Source: Taenia hydatigena (Eukaryota; Platyhelminthes; Cestoda; Cyclophyllidea; Taeniidae). Taken from it: a stretch of DNA of 64,000 bases. This document shows positions 1 to 11,892 of the stretch, in pieces. Position 1 is the first letter of the stretch, and the number at the start of each line of letters is the position of its first letter. The notes beneath the pieces were generated by a model. The model saw only the letters and a program-made list of their open reading frames with translations. It did not search any database and was not told the origin of the DNA. The stretch covers positions 62,001 to 126,000 of the forward strand of contig JADWOT020001693.1 of assembly GCA_036345935.2 (NCBI GenBank), in the 5' to 3' direction. A program made the position numbers and the translations under genes.

Positions 1-3000
1 CTCCCTCTGTGCTGCAAGGCTCCTCTTGTTATACTCAAACGGGAGAAAGAAATATCTGGAATGCTCAAATTCAAAGGCAAATGGATAGCTGAACAGCCTT
101 CTGAGGAGGGGCTAAGAGCTCATTGGAACAAATTGGTTCATTCTACTTTAAGCTTTCCCTACAATTACTAAGATAATTCCTTCAAGAAGTCCTTAAGAAG
201 TATTAAGAGCGGTATGGCCAGCAGCAGATAAAGCGACTTCTTGGAATGCAAACTGGCACTTACAAGGGAGGTAGCAGTAGAATTACTTCAAGTGGATGTT
301 CTGAGGAGGCCCCATAACAGTTGGTTCCATCCAACGTGGCTTTAGGGGATGGATCTACAATACCTGCTTTGGAAGTGATCTCAAGATCGGCCTATACTAA
401 GGCGACGATCCTCTCGCATTCTTGTTTTCTATTTAGTCGTTCCTATACCTTGTGGTCTACTTTATTGTCTCCTTGCTGGGAAATGCAAACTAATTCTTCT
501 TTTCATACCACTTGATGGATGTGGCTATTTCCTTCAAAACATTGGCCACCATTGTACGATCGGTTGCACACAATGGAAAACAAATGGGTCAAACCTTACT
601 GTATTCCGGTAACTTGGCGCATCACGCAATGGTCTGGTGTAGGTCATGTCTGACACCCTGTTCCACTGACCTCCATCGCGTGGGTCGTGACTAATTTAGT
701 GGAATTCCAACTCTTTGAGGTGTTTGGCTGTCTATCAGGCTTAATCTTTTCGATATGTAACAATTCATGAAAATGGAATATTTTCGCTTAACCAACGTGG
801 ATGTACACTCTTCACAGCCTTTTAACCAACATTGGGTAGCCTTATTTCATTTAAATAGTCACTGGCATAGCCAAACTCATTTAAGTGAAGGAGTCAATTT
901 CAAATTACTGTCCTAAGGAATTATGATTGTTTACGAGATTTTAAGCCAGCCCTGCCTCGCTTTATTTGCCGCATATAACCAAAAGCCGCAATATTTTGGC
1001 CTCTGGTCATTTGACAATGGTGGTTGCGACCACCTTTGTGTTTTTTGACCTTATCGCCATAGGTGCAATGGCCACGTGATACTCTATCCGAGCCTAGTGC
1101 ACCACTTTTACGAGGGTGTGAGTGTAGTAGATACTGACTCGGGAATAACGTGAGTTTTCTGCCCAAAATTGGCTTATTAACCCGACGTGACTGGGTCATT
1201 ACATGGTAATGCAAATCCAGCCACAGGAGTGTGACTTTAACCGAAATGAGTTTGGTCGTTCGCTAGGCGCGAAGCTGATGAAATTGCAGACCACGTGATT
1301 AGGGAGCCTAATTTATTGCAAAATGCCTAAAATTGAGGCTTTAGCATTTAGAGCATAATAGCGGTGGTCACAGGCTGAAATTGATGCTTCCATTGGCTAA
1401 AAGAGATAGACCTCGGTCCATAGACCTAAGGGAATTGGTGTCAAGATAGCAAACATCCTCAAAGTTTAGTTCGCATGTAACCTGCTGACAGGACGGAATG
1501 CCGATAGGCGATTGAGCAGCTGCCCACTACTACCTTTAACCTTCTGGACCTTTCGATGGATTCCCGACTTGGATGGCTGTAAACGTAAAAAAACACCTGT
1601 CTGTTTCAGTTCATATTGACAGACACTGTCATTAGTGTTCAACTGTTTTGACAGATCTGCACTAAAGAGGAGGATGGAGAGAAAGAATACAAGTGCTGTT
1701 TGTTATCTCCCTTTTCCTACCCCCCAGTGCTTCGTCTTCTAGCTCCACACGGGACCACAAACGGGTGGCGGAAATGGCGATGAGATTGAACCGCCCAACG
1801 GTGATGCACATGGAGCGCTGCGGATCCTCCTTGGCATGTCAATTTTCTTCGTTGTCATTATCATCCTTTCGCGATTATTCAAGGTTCGTGCCTCCGCGCT
1901 CTTCTCTTAATTAGCTTAATAGGCAAAAAAGGACAGACATCTTAAGTTTTGACCATTTCTGTTGATAAATAGATTCAAGCTACCCTGTCTCTTTGGCGCT
2001 TTGTTGTCTGTCCAGGGTTGATGTGATTGTCCTCCACAAATTTTTACCACATGAAATCCACTTTGATAATTGTGGTCGAATTAATTGGATGTCTTGTTGT
2101 CTTCCTCATTTATCAAATAACTGCTAATCTTATGTAAAAGCAGAGGTTTGGCCTCAATCGCACTGTTCGATTGAGTGGAAAATTGTCTACTAAAGTCTCC
2201 ATTTTCGCGAGCCAATCACAACCGCGCTACTTGGAATTTATGTCGAAAGGCGTTTTCTTCTGTCTTGGTGCTAGAAGAATGGTGGAGCTTTTATCAAAAC
2301 AAAGTGTGCACGAATCGGACCTCTTGCTTAATAAGTAGTGCTCCTTTTCGGGTAAGGGCACGATGCCTTGTCATGGTGAATCGCCAATCGGTGTGGCCCC
2401 TGGTACAGTAGGCATGTCCAACAGCTCTCCTGGTGCCTTTCATTTAAAGGGTTAGCACTCATCAAGACCTCCTTCACGCACCGTTTTGCTGATTGATTTT
2501 TAGATTCTGAGTCGCCGCCATCTCTTAAGGGATGGGTGTGCTGGCCGCCGGAATGTACTTGCCTGCATTCGCCCACCAACATTCGAGTCCCTCCTTCTGT
2601 TAGACCTTGGATTAGGATCCAGCAGACAAAGCCGGAATTTTCGCTTTTATTAATACGACGTGAATAAGTTTAGACAGGACCTTGGTGGACGCATGGAAGG
2701 ACTGGTAGTCATCACCGGCAATTGGCGAGGTCGACGACCAGGCCCACGCAAATTAGTTTGTGGAAATGGCAATAGTGCTAGGTGTTGTTCGAAGCTCCTG
2801 ATTCAAAACAGATTTTGAAATCGAATATGCAAATTTTTCTTCCTTACTTTCTGCGGGTCTCATCATCGACGACTTTGGCGACCTGCGAAACCAGTTAGAG
2901 CATGTGGGGATGGACTTTTGGTCCAAGTGCTTTATCTGTGGCATCGGGAAGGAGTACTTGGATGCCACTACACATGGCTTTGATAAACACATTAAACGCA

Positions 3001-3499
3001 AACAATTTCGTTAACCACTTGCACGTTTATTTGATTCCACGGGCAGACAAATCAAGGCCTAGCCGATTCGACCAAACGCACGGTCCCCAACACGCAAGGA
3101 TCAAACCGTTTTTTTTCAGTCCAATCCGTCTAAGCTTCATGTTATCGTGACTAATGATCAGTTTGTTTACTCTTTGAATAGAGGGGCCCTCAGTCCTCCC
3201 CTCAGTTGGATTGTCATCAAAATTATGGAAGGTGGGGAAGGGGAATTAGGGTAGCGCTTGACAGCGATCGTTGTGTTCCCTGAAGTACTATTAATCTCGT
3301 ATTCTTATTAGATGGGTTTTTAAACGATATGTTTCATTTTTGATCGCACAGTTAATCATCTCACTACTTGAGGTCATGTGACGCATGGATGGGTACGCGT
3401 TGTGGTCTATGTCCCCCCATTAATGCAGACACATCTGCCCTTTGTGTCTACTTCCTCATGCATATAATCAACAAACTTGACACCAAATTCACCGGTCAG
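1..3499 (+). pseudogene. RyR-like (pseudogene): Ryanodine receptor C-terminal pseudogene, left copy
   Basis: RyR forms the calcium-release channel of the endoplasmic reticulum. Five exon remnants lie in correct order. (a) About 1-320 matches the cytosolic stretch before S4 (APLVILKREKEI, then EQPSEE), with a stop at 169-171 and frame changes. (b) 437-608 begins after an intact acceptor with SFLYL and holds the S4-S5 segment ([15 protein letters not shown]), with a stop near 490. (c) 1743-1883 holds the pore filter (GGGNGDEIE, usual form GGGIGDEIE) and S6 (FFVVIIILSRLF). (d) 2856-3024 holds [13 protein letters not shown] and the C-terminal zinc site (CFICGIG, then HGFDKH), with a frameshift before [10 protein letters not shown]. 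(e) 3448-3499 holds YFLMHIINKLDTKFTGQ followed by an intact gtgagt donor. The exon between b and c was not found, and the acceptor before d is not AG. Stops and frameshifts make this a pseudogene. Its 5' part is outside the window. Confidence 0.9.
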
Positions 3500-3626
3500 G
3501 TGAGTTTACACAAACGATACTGTTATTTTTGTGAACTCTTGTTTTGCGCTAGAGGTGATGGATTTGTTGCTGTGATTAGCATGACCTCTGACCCCTGCGC
3601 CATGAACTCGGTGTCCGATTCTGCAT
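1..3626. repeat. Left outer arm of a large inverted repeat
   Basis: Position x in this arm pairs with position 10845 minus x on the opposite strand. Every stretch I compared agrees except for single-base changes, for example near 955 and near 2846. Identity stops sharply at 3626, just after the bases ctgcat. The left limit is unknown because the arm reaches the window edge. It carries the RyR pseudogene described separately. Such low divergence means a recent inverted duplication, ongoing gene conversion between arms, or an assembly artefact. Confidence 0.95.
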
Positions 3627-3930
3627 ATCACTAAACGTCGAAGCGGAAGACAGACCTGAATTAGAACGCTGAGGTGTGCAAAAGCCTTGGAATGGAGAGT
3701 TTAATAACTGACTGTGAAAACAATCATCGTTGCTCAGGTCTTGAATTTTGTGATAGATGATGGCTCAGAGTTGTAGACTTTTCAGGGTTAAGTCGCGGAT
3801 ACTGCTGTGCTGACCTGAAGTCAAGTCGTACGACGATTAGTTGCCATCCTCAATGAGTCTAATGAATGAGCGTGACATGACTTCTTTGAGAGTAGTTGTT
3901 CTGATACGATTAATGATCTTTGGAATTTTT
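3500..3930 (+). repeat. RyR intron remnant joined to homeobox upstream region (A1)
   Basis: Downstream of the RyR exon donor the sequence follows the same course as 63320-63760, including a run around 3821-3840 (cgtacgacgattagttg) and a later gcgtgacatgact run. In the other copies this leads into the homeobox promoter. Here the match fades near 3930 and no TATA box follows. It is the first member of a family of RyR-exon/homeobox-promoter junctions in the window. Confidence 0.75.
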
Positions 3931-5044
3931 CGTGTTCTTTAGGCGTCGTGTGTGTGGGAGCTCTATTAGCAACGCTGCCTAAACTTCTTCCCATCGGAAA
4001 CTGTTTCCGCAAGCAATTTAAAGAGGAGTTGCAGGCAAGGTAGCAGCGCGAGATGCCTTCAAACCCAGAATTTCAGATGCCGCCTTTTCAAACAACTCTT
4101 TTTTCATTTACCTCCTTACACATAAAACTAAGGTAGAGAGTAATACTTCGTCGCCTTGCATTTTTTCGAGTTGGCTCCTCGCCATTCTTCTTTCCTTTAC
4201 TTTATTGTTCGTCTAATTACGCCTCTAGTTTGGGAAGATACACTCATTACTTAATCTTGGTGGAGTCTTTCTCTTTTTATTGGAATCTAACTTAAGCTTG
4301 GGTTCGGTTTCTGCGCCTGGTAGGGTGTCAGGGTTACTACCTAGGAAGGCTGATGTGAGTGTTGGCTTCGGCCTTTTAAACTAAAGCCAGAAGTCCACAA
4401 GTTATGATTAGAGCGAAGCTACTAGCTGGATGGATCAAGTTGTGGCACTCCATCACTTCATCCATAGCAAATACCACCTCCAGAAAATAGAGGGGTCGTG
4501 GTGCCACAATTGGGAGTTGCAGTTCTATAGCACCTTCACAGATCAAAATAGAGCTGACTAAACACATTTAGCCAAAAGATGTTAAGAGTTATGAAAAAAA
4601 ACGACGAAATACAATGCAAATTGACGCCCATTCGGCTCACGAGTTGATGATGATTTCGACCTAAAAGGCATTTTCAGAGATCGATTTCAACATTACTGCA
4701 AATAGACTGCTCTACGCAGAACTGAGTAGCAGAATTTAGACGCATTTGCGATGAGAAGTAACAGGAGTAACTATTGAGTGATACAGGAAAGCATGAAAAT
4801 GAAAGATTAAAGGAAACAAAACCCGAAAAATACATTAATGTTCATATTATAGAAAAAACCGAAAAAATTACCTTAGCCCTGCATACGCTCAGCCACCAGG
4901 ACGACTACTACTTCAACCTAATCCCCAAGATGGCGTTACTTTCAGCCTAAAAACGCCAGTAGTAAAAGGGTTACTTTCAAGAAGTTCCAAATAAACCAGT
5001 AGTATTTTCAGGCCCACGATCAAACAACATCATGGCTTTGAGCT
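3931..5044. other. No gene recognised
   Basis: About 1.1 kb without a recognisable exon, RNA gene or repeat partner in this window. It is present only on the left side of the palindrome, so the right arm lacks it. A 63-codon open frame on the minus strand at 4376-4567 has no family resemblance that I can see. Confidence 0.5.
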
Positions 5045-5480
5045 CGATCTAGGGACTACCCTAAATCAATCCCTTAATATGTTTAAACCTGCTCTTAGCT
5101 GAAAAGTGATTTAGTTAGTGAAGAAGCCATTTACAGTTTTGCATTTGTCTCTGTTTATGTCGAGACGATTGTGTTCATCCCCAACTGATTACATAGCCCG
5201 ACCCCCCCTTCAAAACAATCGGCACGACTAAAGACTCACGAATCCTTTGTTTGACCCGCATTGAAGATTTTATTGGCTCTCATTGACTATAAATATGGTA
5301 AGTAATTCAGTCAAAGAAACAGTGCAGAACTGTGTGATTACAGACTCATCATGTCCAACTTTACAGTGGAAAGCCTTTTGGACCTCCTCAGTCCAGAACA
5401 ACTCCAACTTCTGGCAACGCTGCAAGCAAACTGCATTGTCAACCCAATTATTTCATCACACCTATGATCCCCCTTGTTTG
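5045..5480 (+). pseudogene. Inverted homeobox promoter and leader exon (inner left arm)
   Basis: Inverted, diverged copy of 6365-7215 on the other strand. It holds ATTGG at about 5271, TATAAATA at 5288-5295, and a leader start at 5351 whose product begins MSNFTVESLLDLLSPEQLQ. The leader is followed by the beginning of intron 1, which ends abruptly near 5480 at opposite-strand homeobox exon 2. The leader donor is destroyed (aactgc where aacggt is expected). It lacks about 430 bases present in the right inner arm (roughly 6700-7130). It is a 5' end with no gene behind it. Confidence 0.8.
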
Positions 5481-6497
5481 CCGTGTAAAGAAATTTGAGT
5501 CAGGAATTGACATGTTGGCAGCAAGCTGCTGGAGATGGTAATTTAGAATTGAGAGCACGCTTGCCGAAAATTGTTGAGACCCACTTGGCGTTAAGAATGG
5601 CTGCTGCACCTGTGGCTGTAGCAGCTGATGACATAACCTTGACGACGTGTCGTAAAGGAGGGGGTTCGGTGTTGGGAAGTTCGGCAACTTAGTGCCAGTT
5701 TGGGGTTGTCCTGAGCTTCCACCTTGCTTTGTAGGCAAAGACAAGTCAGTGCAGGATGGTTGTTGTAGCACAGGCCTTGGAGTGCTAGACGATTAAGGTT
5801 CGTGTAAGGGAAATACAGGCGCTGTTCCTAGTGCGCCCGATTTAATAGAGAAAGCCTCATTAATTTTCTGCCCTTTTAATGGTGAAGGACACAGTTGGGT
5901 TGTTGGTCTTCGTCTTCGTTCCGTTACATATGCATAGGGAGAGGAGATTTAGTCAGAGCAGATAATGTCTCTTCCGCCCCTTGTGAAAGAGATGGTGTTT
6001 CTTGTTGTGTTTGCTGATGCATAGTAGACAACGAAGACGATTTGGTGGATTGTTAAGGATCCGAGTTTGATCCTCCCTCGGGTACAACTGGGCGTTCTGC
6101 ATTAGATGCACCTGTAAGAGCAAAACGAATGGAATAAGTACACGCACAGTCGCTTGTAAATAGATACTATCTCGGATCTTATAAGGGTCGAGGGCTTGTT
6201 CATGTCGAGTTTGCTATTCTGAGTATGCGATCGGTCTGTTTGATCCCAACCCTGCAGGCTGGACTGGATGCAAATACGTGGCCATTGGGACTGCAGATGA
6301 GTTTATCTTCAACTCAGCTGAATAAAAAGTAATAAAAAAGTGCAAAAGCTAAAGATACCAGGATATGCAAACAAAAAGGATCATAGGTGTGATGGAATAA
6401 TTGGATTGCTAATACCGCTTGCTAGCAGCGTTGCCAGAATTTGGAGTTGTTCTGGACTGAGGAGGTCCAAAAGGCTTCCCACTGTAAAGTTAGACAT
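5481..6497 (-). pseudogene. NK2-like homeobox copy 1, truncated before the homeodomain
   Basis: Reads leftwards. The leader start is at 6497 (MSNFTVGSLLDLLSPEQLQ), with a donor after aagcg near 6414. Intron 1 follows, then an acceptor (cttacag) and exon 2 from 6111. Exon 2 gives the family frame ASNAERPVVPEGG, an early TAA, then TMHQQTQQETPSLSQG. The 5448-5771 part holds the Pro/Gln-rich linker (PNFPTPNPLLYDTSS, QQLLQPQVQQP-like) up to DSNFFT. The copy ends there at the inversion junction near 5485, so the homeodomain and exon 3 are missing. Alignment to copies 3 and 6 is clear over its whole length. Confidence 0.85.
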
Positions 6498-6552
6498 GAT
6501 GAGTCTGTAATCACACAGTTCTGCACTGTTTCTTTGACTGAATTACTTACCA

Positions 6553-6560
6553 TATTTATA
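6553..6560 (-). promoter_or_regulatory. TATA box of homeobox copy 1
   Basis: Minus-strand TATAAATA, 63 bases before the leader ATG at 6497. An ATTGG (reversed CCAAT) motif lies about 15 bases further upstream. Spacing and sequence are the same in copies 3, 4 and 7 and in the inverted leader at 5288. Confidence 0.7.
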
Positions 6561-7218
6561 GTCAATGAGAGCCAATAAAATCTCCAATGCGGGTCAGACC
6601 AATAGGATTTGTGAGTCTTTAGTCGTGCCGATTGTTTCGAAGGGCGAGGAGTTATGCAATTTTTGATACTTTTATCTAAAGGAATCTGCATTATGACGCT
6701 TGATTTGCTTTTGCCTTAAATCTCTCTACTTTGGCCTCATCAACTGACTGTAAATTTTTCCCTGTTGTACTAATGAATAATCCTTGAGGCTGTAGAGCTG
6801 CAAGCTAACCAAACTGTCATCCGAACAAGCAGTACTTAAGCTGTAAAGTTCCGAGACGAAAAGATTAATTTGCGCCCAAATTTATGACCTATTTATCAGG
6901 TTAGGGCAAATTTAATTCAATTTAATTTGTTGGGTCTTTGGTTCCTTCTCAGTGGGTCGAATTTTGGTACCTGATGGCAAAGTAGACAGAAAAATTAGGA
7001 ATAAAGCAGCAATTATCCAACTAATAACCATTTATTGTGAGCATTAGGTTTTGCTGTTTAAATGGCGAATTTCAAAGAGAAATATTGGAGATAGTCTGAA
7101 AGGGACCAGTAATTAAGGACGAACAGAATCATCTCGACATAAACAGAGGCAAATGCAAAACTGCAAATGGCCTCTTCCCTAACCAAACATCCTTTCAGCT
7201 AAGAGCAGGTTTAAACAC
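6561..7218 (-). repeat. Homeobox upstream region, type 2
   Basis: Upstream flank of copy 1. It matches the flank of copy 6 at about 58400-59350 (for example the cctcatcaactgactg run near 6740 and the aaacagaggcaaatg run at 7141). It also partly matches the inverted segment 5045-5270. It does not resemble the RyR-linked upstream region of copies 3, 4 and 7, so the family has two kinds of 5' flank. Confidence 0.75.
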
Positions 7219-10200
7219 ATGCAGAATCGGACACCGAGTTCATGGCGCAGGGGTCAGAGGTCATGCTAATCACAGCAACAAATCCATCACCTCTAGCGCA
7301 AAACAAGAGTTCACAAAAATAACAGTATCGTTTGTGTAAACTCACCTGACCGGTGAATTTGGTGTCAAGTTTGTTGATTATATGCATGAGGAAGTAGACA
7401 CAAAGGGCAGATGTGTCTGCATTAATGGGGGGACATAGACCACAACGCGTACCCATCCATGCGTCACATGACCTCAAGTAGTGAGATGATTAACTGTGCG
7501 ATCAAAAATGAAACATATCGTTTAAAAACCCATCTAATAAGAATACGAGATTAATAGTACTTCAGGGAACACAACGATCGCTGTCAAGCGCTACCCTAAT
7601 TCCCCTTCCCCACCTTCCATAATTTTGATGACAATCCAACTGAGGGGAGGACTGAGGGCCCCTCTATTCAAAGAGTAAACAAACTGATCATTAGTCACGA
7701 TAACATGAAGCTTAGACGGATTGGACTGAAAAAAAACGGTTTGATCCTTGCGTGTTGGGGACCGTGCGTTTGGTCGAATCGGCTAGGCCTTGATTTGTCT
7801 GCCCGTGGAATCAAATAAACGTGCAAGTGGTTAACGAAATTGTTTGCGTTTAATGTGTTTATCAAAGCCATGTGTAGTGGCATCCAAGTACTCCTTCCCG
7901 ATGCCACAGATAAAGCACTTGGACCAAAAGTCCATCCCCACATGCTCTAACTGGTTTCGCAGGTCGCCAAAGTCGTCGATGATGAGACCCGCAGAAAGCA
8001 AGGAAGAAAAATTTGCATATTCGATTTCAAAATCTGTTTTGAATCAGGAGCTTCGAACAACACCTAGCACTATTGCCATTTCCACAAACTAATTTGCGTG
8101 GGCCTGGTCGTCGACCTCGCCAATTGCCGGTGATGACTACCAGTCCTTCCATGCGTCCACCAAGGTCCTGTCTAAACTTATTCACGTCGTATTAATAAAA
8201 GCGAAAATTCCGGCTTTGTCTGCTGGATCCTAATCCAAGGTCTAACAGAAGGAGGGACTCGAATGTTGGTGGGCGAATGCAGGCAAGTACATTCCGGCGG
8301 CCAGCACACCCATCCCTTAAGAGATGGCGGCGACTCAGAATCTAAAAATCAATCAGCAAAACGGTGCGTGAAGGAGGTCTTGATGAGTGCTAACCCTTTA
8401 AATGAAAGGCACCAGGAGAGCTGTTGGACATGCCTACTGTACCAGGGGCCACACCGATTGGCGATTCACCATGACAAGGCATCGTGCCCTTACCCGAAAA
8501 GGAGCACTACTTATTAAGCAAGAGGTCCGATTCGTGCACACTTTGTTTTGATAAAAGCTCCACCATTCTTCTAGCACCAAGACAGAAGAAAACGCCTTTC
8601 GACATAAATTCCAAGTAGCGCGGTTGTGATTGGCTCGCGAAAATGGAGACTTTAGTAGACAATTTTCCACTCAATCGAACAGTGCGATTGAGGCCAAACC
8701 TCTGCTTTTACATAAGATTAGCAGTTATTTGATAAATGAGGAAGACAACAAGACATCCAATTAATTCGACCACAATTATCAAAGTGGATTTCATGTGGTA
8801 AAAATTTGTGGAGGACAATCACATCAACCCTGGACAGACAACAAAGCGCCAAAGAGACAGGGTAGCTTGAATCTATTTATCAACAGAAATGGTCAAAACT
8901 TAAGATGTCTGTCCTTTTTTGCCTATTAAGCTAATTAAGAGAAGAGCGCGGAGGCACGAACCTTGAATAATCGCGAAAGGATGATAATGACAACGAAGAA
9001 AATTGACATGCCAAGGAGGATCCGCAGCGCTCCATGTGCATCACCGTTGGGCGGTTCAATCTCATCGCCATTTCCGCCACCCGTTTGTGGTCCCGTGTGG
9101 AGCTAGAAGACGAAGCACTGGGGGGTAGGAAAAGGGAGATAACAAACAGCACTTGTATTCTTTCTCTCCATCCTCCTCTTTAGTGCAGATCTGTCAAAAC
9201 AGTTGAACACTAATGACAGTGTCTGTCAATATGAACTGAAACAGACAGGTGTTTTTTTACGTTTACAGCCATCCAAGTCGGGAATCCATCGAAAGGTCCA
9301 GAAGGTTAAAGGTAGTAGTGGGCAGCTGCTCAATCGCCTATCGGCATTCCGTCCTGTCAGCAGGTTACATGCGAACTAAACTTTGAGGATGTTTGCTATC
9401 TTGACACCAATTCCCTTAGGTCTATGGACCGAGGTCTATCTCTTTTAGCCAATGGAAGCATCAATTTCAGCCTGTGACCACCGCTATTATGCTCTAAATG
9501 CTAAAGCCTCAATTTTAGGCATTTTGCAATAAATTAGGCTCCCTAATCACGTGGTCTGCAATTTCATCAGCTTCGCGCCTAGCGAACGACCAAACTCATT
9601 TCGGTTAAAGTCACACTCCTGTGGCTGGATTTGCATTACCATGTAATGACCCAGTCACGTCGGGTTAATAAGCCAATTTTGGGCAGAAAACTCACGTTAT
9701 TCCCGAGTCAGTATCTACTACACTCACACCCTCGTAAAAGTGGTGCACTAGGCTCGGATAGAGTATCACGTGGCCATTGCACCTATGGCGATAAGGTCAA
9801 AAAACACAAAGGTGGTCGCAACCACCATTGTCAAATGACCAGAGGCCAAAATATTGCGGCTTTTGGTTATATGCGGCAAATAAAGCGAAGCAGGGCTGGC
9901 TTAAAATCTCGTAAACAATCATAATTCCTTAGGACAGTAATTTGAAATTGACTCCTTCACTTAAATGAGTTTGGCTATGCCAGTGACTATTTAAATGAAA
10001 TAAGGCTACCCAATGTTGGTTAAAAGGCTGTGAAGAGTGTACATCCACGTTGGTTAAGCGAAAATATTCCATTTTCATGAATTGTTACATATCGAAAAGA
10101 TTAAGCCTGATAGACAGCCAAACACCTCAAAGAGTTGGAATTCCACTAAATTAGTCACGACCCACGCGATGGAGGTCAGTGGAACAGGGTGTCAGACATG

Positions 10201-10844
10201 ACCTACACCAGACCATTGCGTGATGCGCCAAGTTACCGGAATACAGTAAGGTTTGACCCATTTGTTTTCCATTGTGTGCAACCGATCGTACAATGGTGGC
10301 CAATGTTTTGAAGGAAATAGCCACATCCATCAAGTGGTATGAAAAGAAGAATTAGTTTGCATTTCCCAGCAAGGAGACAATAAAGTAGACCACAAGGTAT
10401 AGGAACGACTAAATAGAAAACAAGAATGCGAGAGGATCGTCGCCTTAGTATAGGCCGATCTTGAGATCACTTCCAAAGCAGGTATTGTAGATCCATCCCC
10501 TAAAGCCACGTTGGATGGAACCAACTGTTATGGGGCCTCCTCAGAACATCCACTTGAAGTAATTCTACTGCTACCTCCCTTGTAAGTGCCAGTTTGCATT
10601 CCAAGAAGTCGCTTTATCTGCTGCTGGCCATACCGCTCTTAATACTTCTTAAGGACTTCTTGAAGGAATTATCTTAGTAATTGTAGGGAAAGCTTAAAGT
10701 AGAATGAACCAATTTGTTCCAATGAGCTCTTAGCCCCTCCTCAGAAGGCTGTTCAGCTATCCATTTGCCTTTGAATTTGAGCATTCCAGATATTTCTTTC
10801 TCCCGTTTGAGTATAACAAGAGGAGCCTTGCAGCACAGAGGGAG
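7219..10844. repeat. Right outer arm of the large inverted repeat
   Basis: Reverse-complement partner of 1-3626. Its inner end, at 7219, abuts directly on the homeobox upstream segment at 6365-7218. In the left arm 1.4 kb (3627-5044) lies between the same two elements. The right copy therefore looks like the derived one, pasted in after truncation. Confidence 0.95.
7346..10844 (-). pseudogene. RyR-like (pseudogene): Ryanodine receptor C-terminal pseudogene, right copy
   Basis: Mirror image of the left pseudogene and carries the same lesions. Exon remnants on the minus strand are about 10525-10844 (pre-S4 cytosolic part), 10237-10408 (S4-S5, HNGKQ), 8962-9102 (filter GGGNGDEIE and S6), 7821-7989 (CFICGIG zinc site) and 7346-7397 (YFLMHIINK to FTGQ with its donor). 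Shared stops and frameshifts show that the gene was already dead when the arms were duplicated, or that the arms have since been homogenised. Confidence 0.88.
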
Positions 10845-11878
10845 ATCCATTAAGGCTTGATAAAACAGGTGAGATTTCGACTGGGTAAATGGCTCACCTT
10901 CAAAATGTAGTAGGCAACAAACACATCCATGGAAAAGATTGAGGGAGCAATAACGAGCATCTTCAGTAATGGACCCAAATACAAGGCCGTTCGGCTAGTG
11001 TAATCCACTCCTCTTCCTCCTCCATTCCGAAGTCAATTTCCGTGTCTTGGAGGGAGTCTGTGGTGCTGGATACGATGTCAGTGATTGATGCGACAAAGGA
11101 GGCGTCAAATGCGGTCTCCTCTGCCGCCCCTTCTGCACTGGACTCTCATTTATTAATCTAGTGGTGGAAACCCTAAGTCAGTTAGTAGGACTTGGAACAA
11201 GAATGGTATTTAGTGCGGAAAAGGGAACTGAAATTTACCTTGTAGATTGGAAGGAGGATGAGAGCATCTAATTTGAATCGATAAAAGTTGCGCGCAAAAA
11301 TCGAGATGAGGAAAGTGGAGGTTGAAATGGGCTTGTGTTCCACGACCATGGGCTTTTCTACGCTTTCATGCGCCAGCGTTTGTGGACTTTGTTTTTAAGT
11401 CAAGACAAGTAGTATGCACAATTCATGGATAATGACAAGCACCTACCTATAGTAGCCTACTGGTTAAAATTAAGACAGAATTTATTTCAATGACATAAAC
11501 AGTGTAAGAATGAGTTTTGCAACTCAAAAGAATGGCATACATAATTTCAACCCTAAAGCGCTACTCAAAAGTAATCAGAAGCAGGAAATCTCTCGCGTCA
11601 GTTATGTGAACCTACAGTCTCGTCGGATAGTCAATGATAACATAAAACTCCACAAAAAGGGAAAGTCGCGTAGCTGCACCTATTTTAACCTACTACTGAA
11701 ATCGCTAATAGGTGTGCTGATAAAAATAAGATTGTCGAGAGATTGAAAGAGCCGTCCGCCCTGACTTGGACGTAGACATGGGTGCATGCAATGATTCTAT
11801 GTTGTAAGGTTACCAAAAGTTACCTTCATACAGCAGGAGATTTAACTGAGTGAGAGAAACACTTAGCGAATACCGCTT
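10845..11878. other. No gene recognised
   Basis: About 1 kb right of the palindrome. The longest open frame (11510-11746, plus strand, 78 codons) is basic and low in complexity, and I cannot relate it to a family. No repeat partner was seen within the window. Confidence 0.4.
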
Positions 11879-11892
11879 TTAGTTGCACCTAT

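Noticed and set aside
921..1214. A 97-codon minus-strand frame, basic and faintly like ribosomal protein L27a (RGH, KHKGGR)
   Set aside because: The resemblance is a few scattered residues. It lies inside an intron of the RyR pseudogene and is duplicated only because the arm is duplicated.
5296..5302. ggtaagt directly after the TATA box as a splice donor
   Set aside because: It lies only a few bases after TATAAATA, upstream of any start expected from that box.
1..10844. Pairs of identical open frames in the two arms taken as conserved genes
   Set aside because: Their identity follows from the inverted repeat, not selection. Where they overlap RyR exons they are in the wrong frame.
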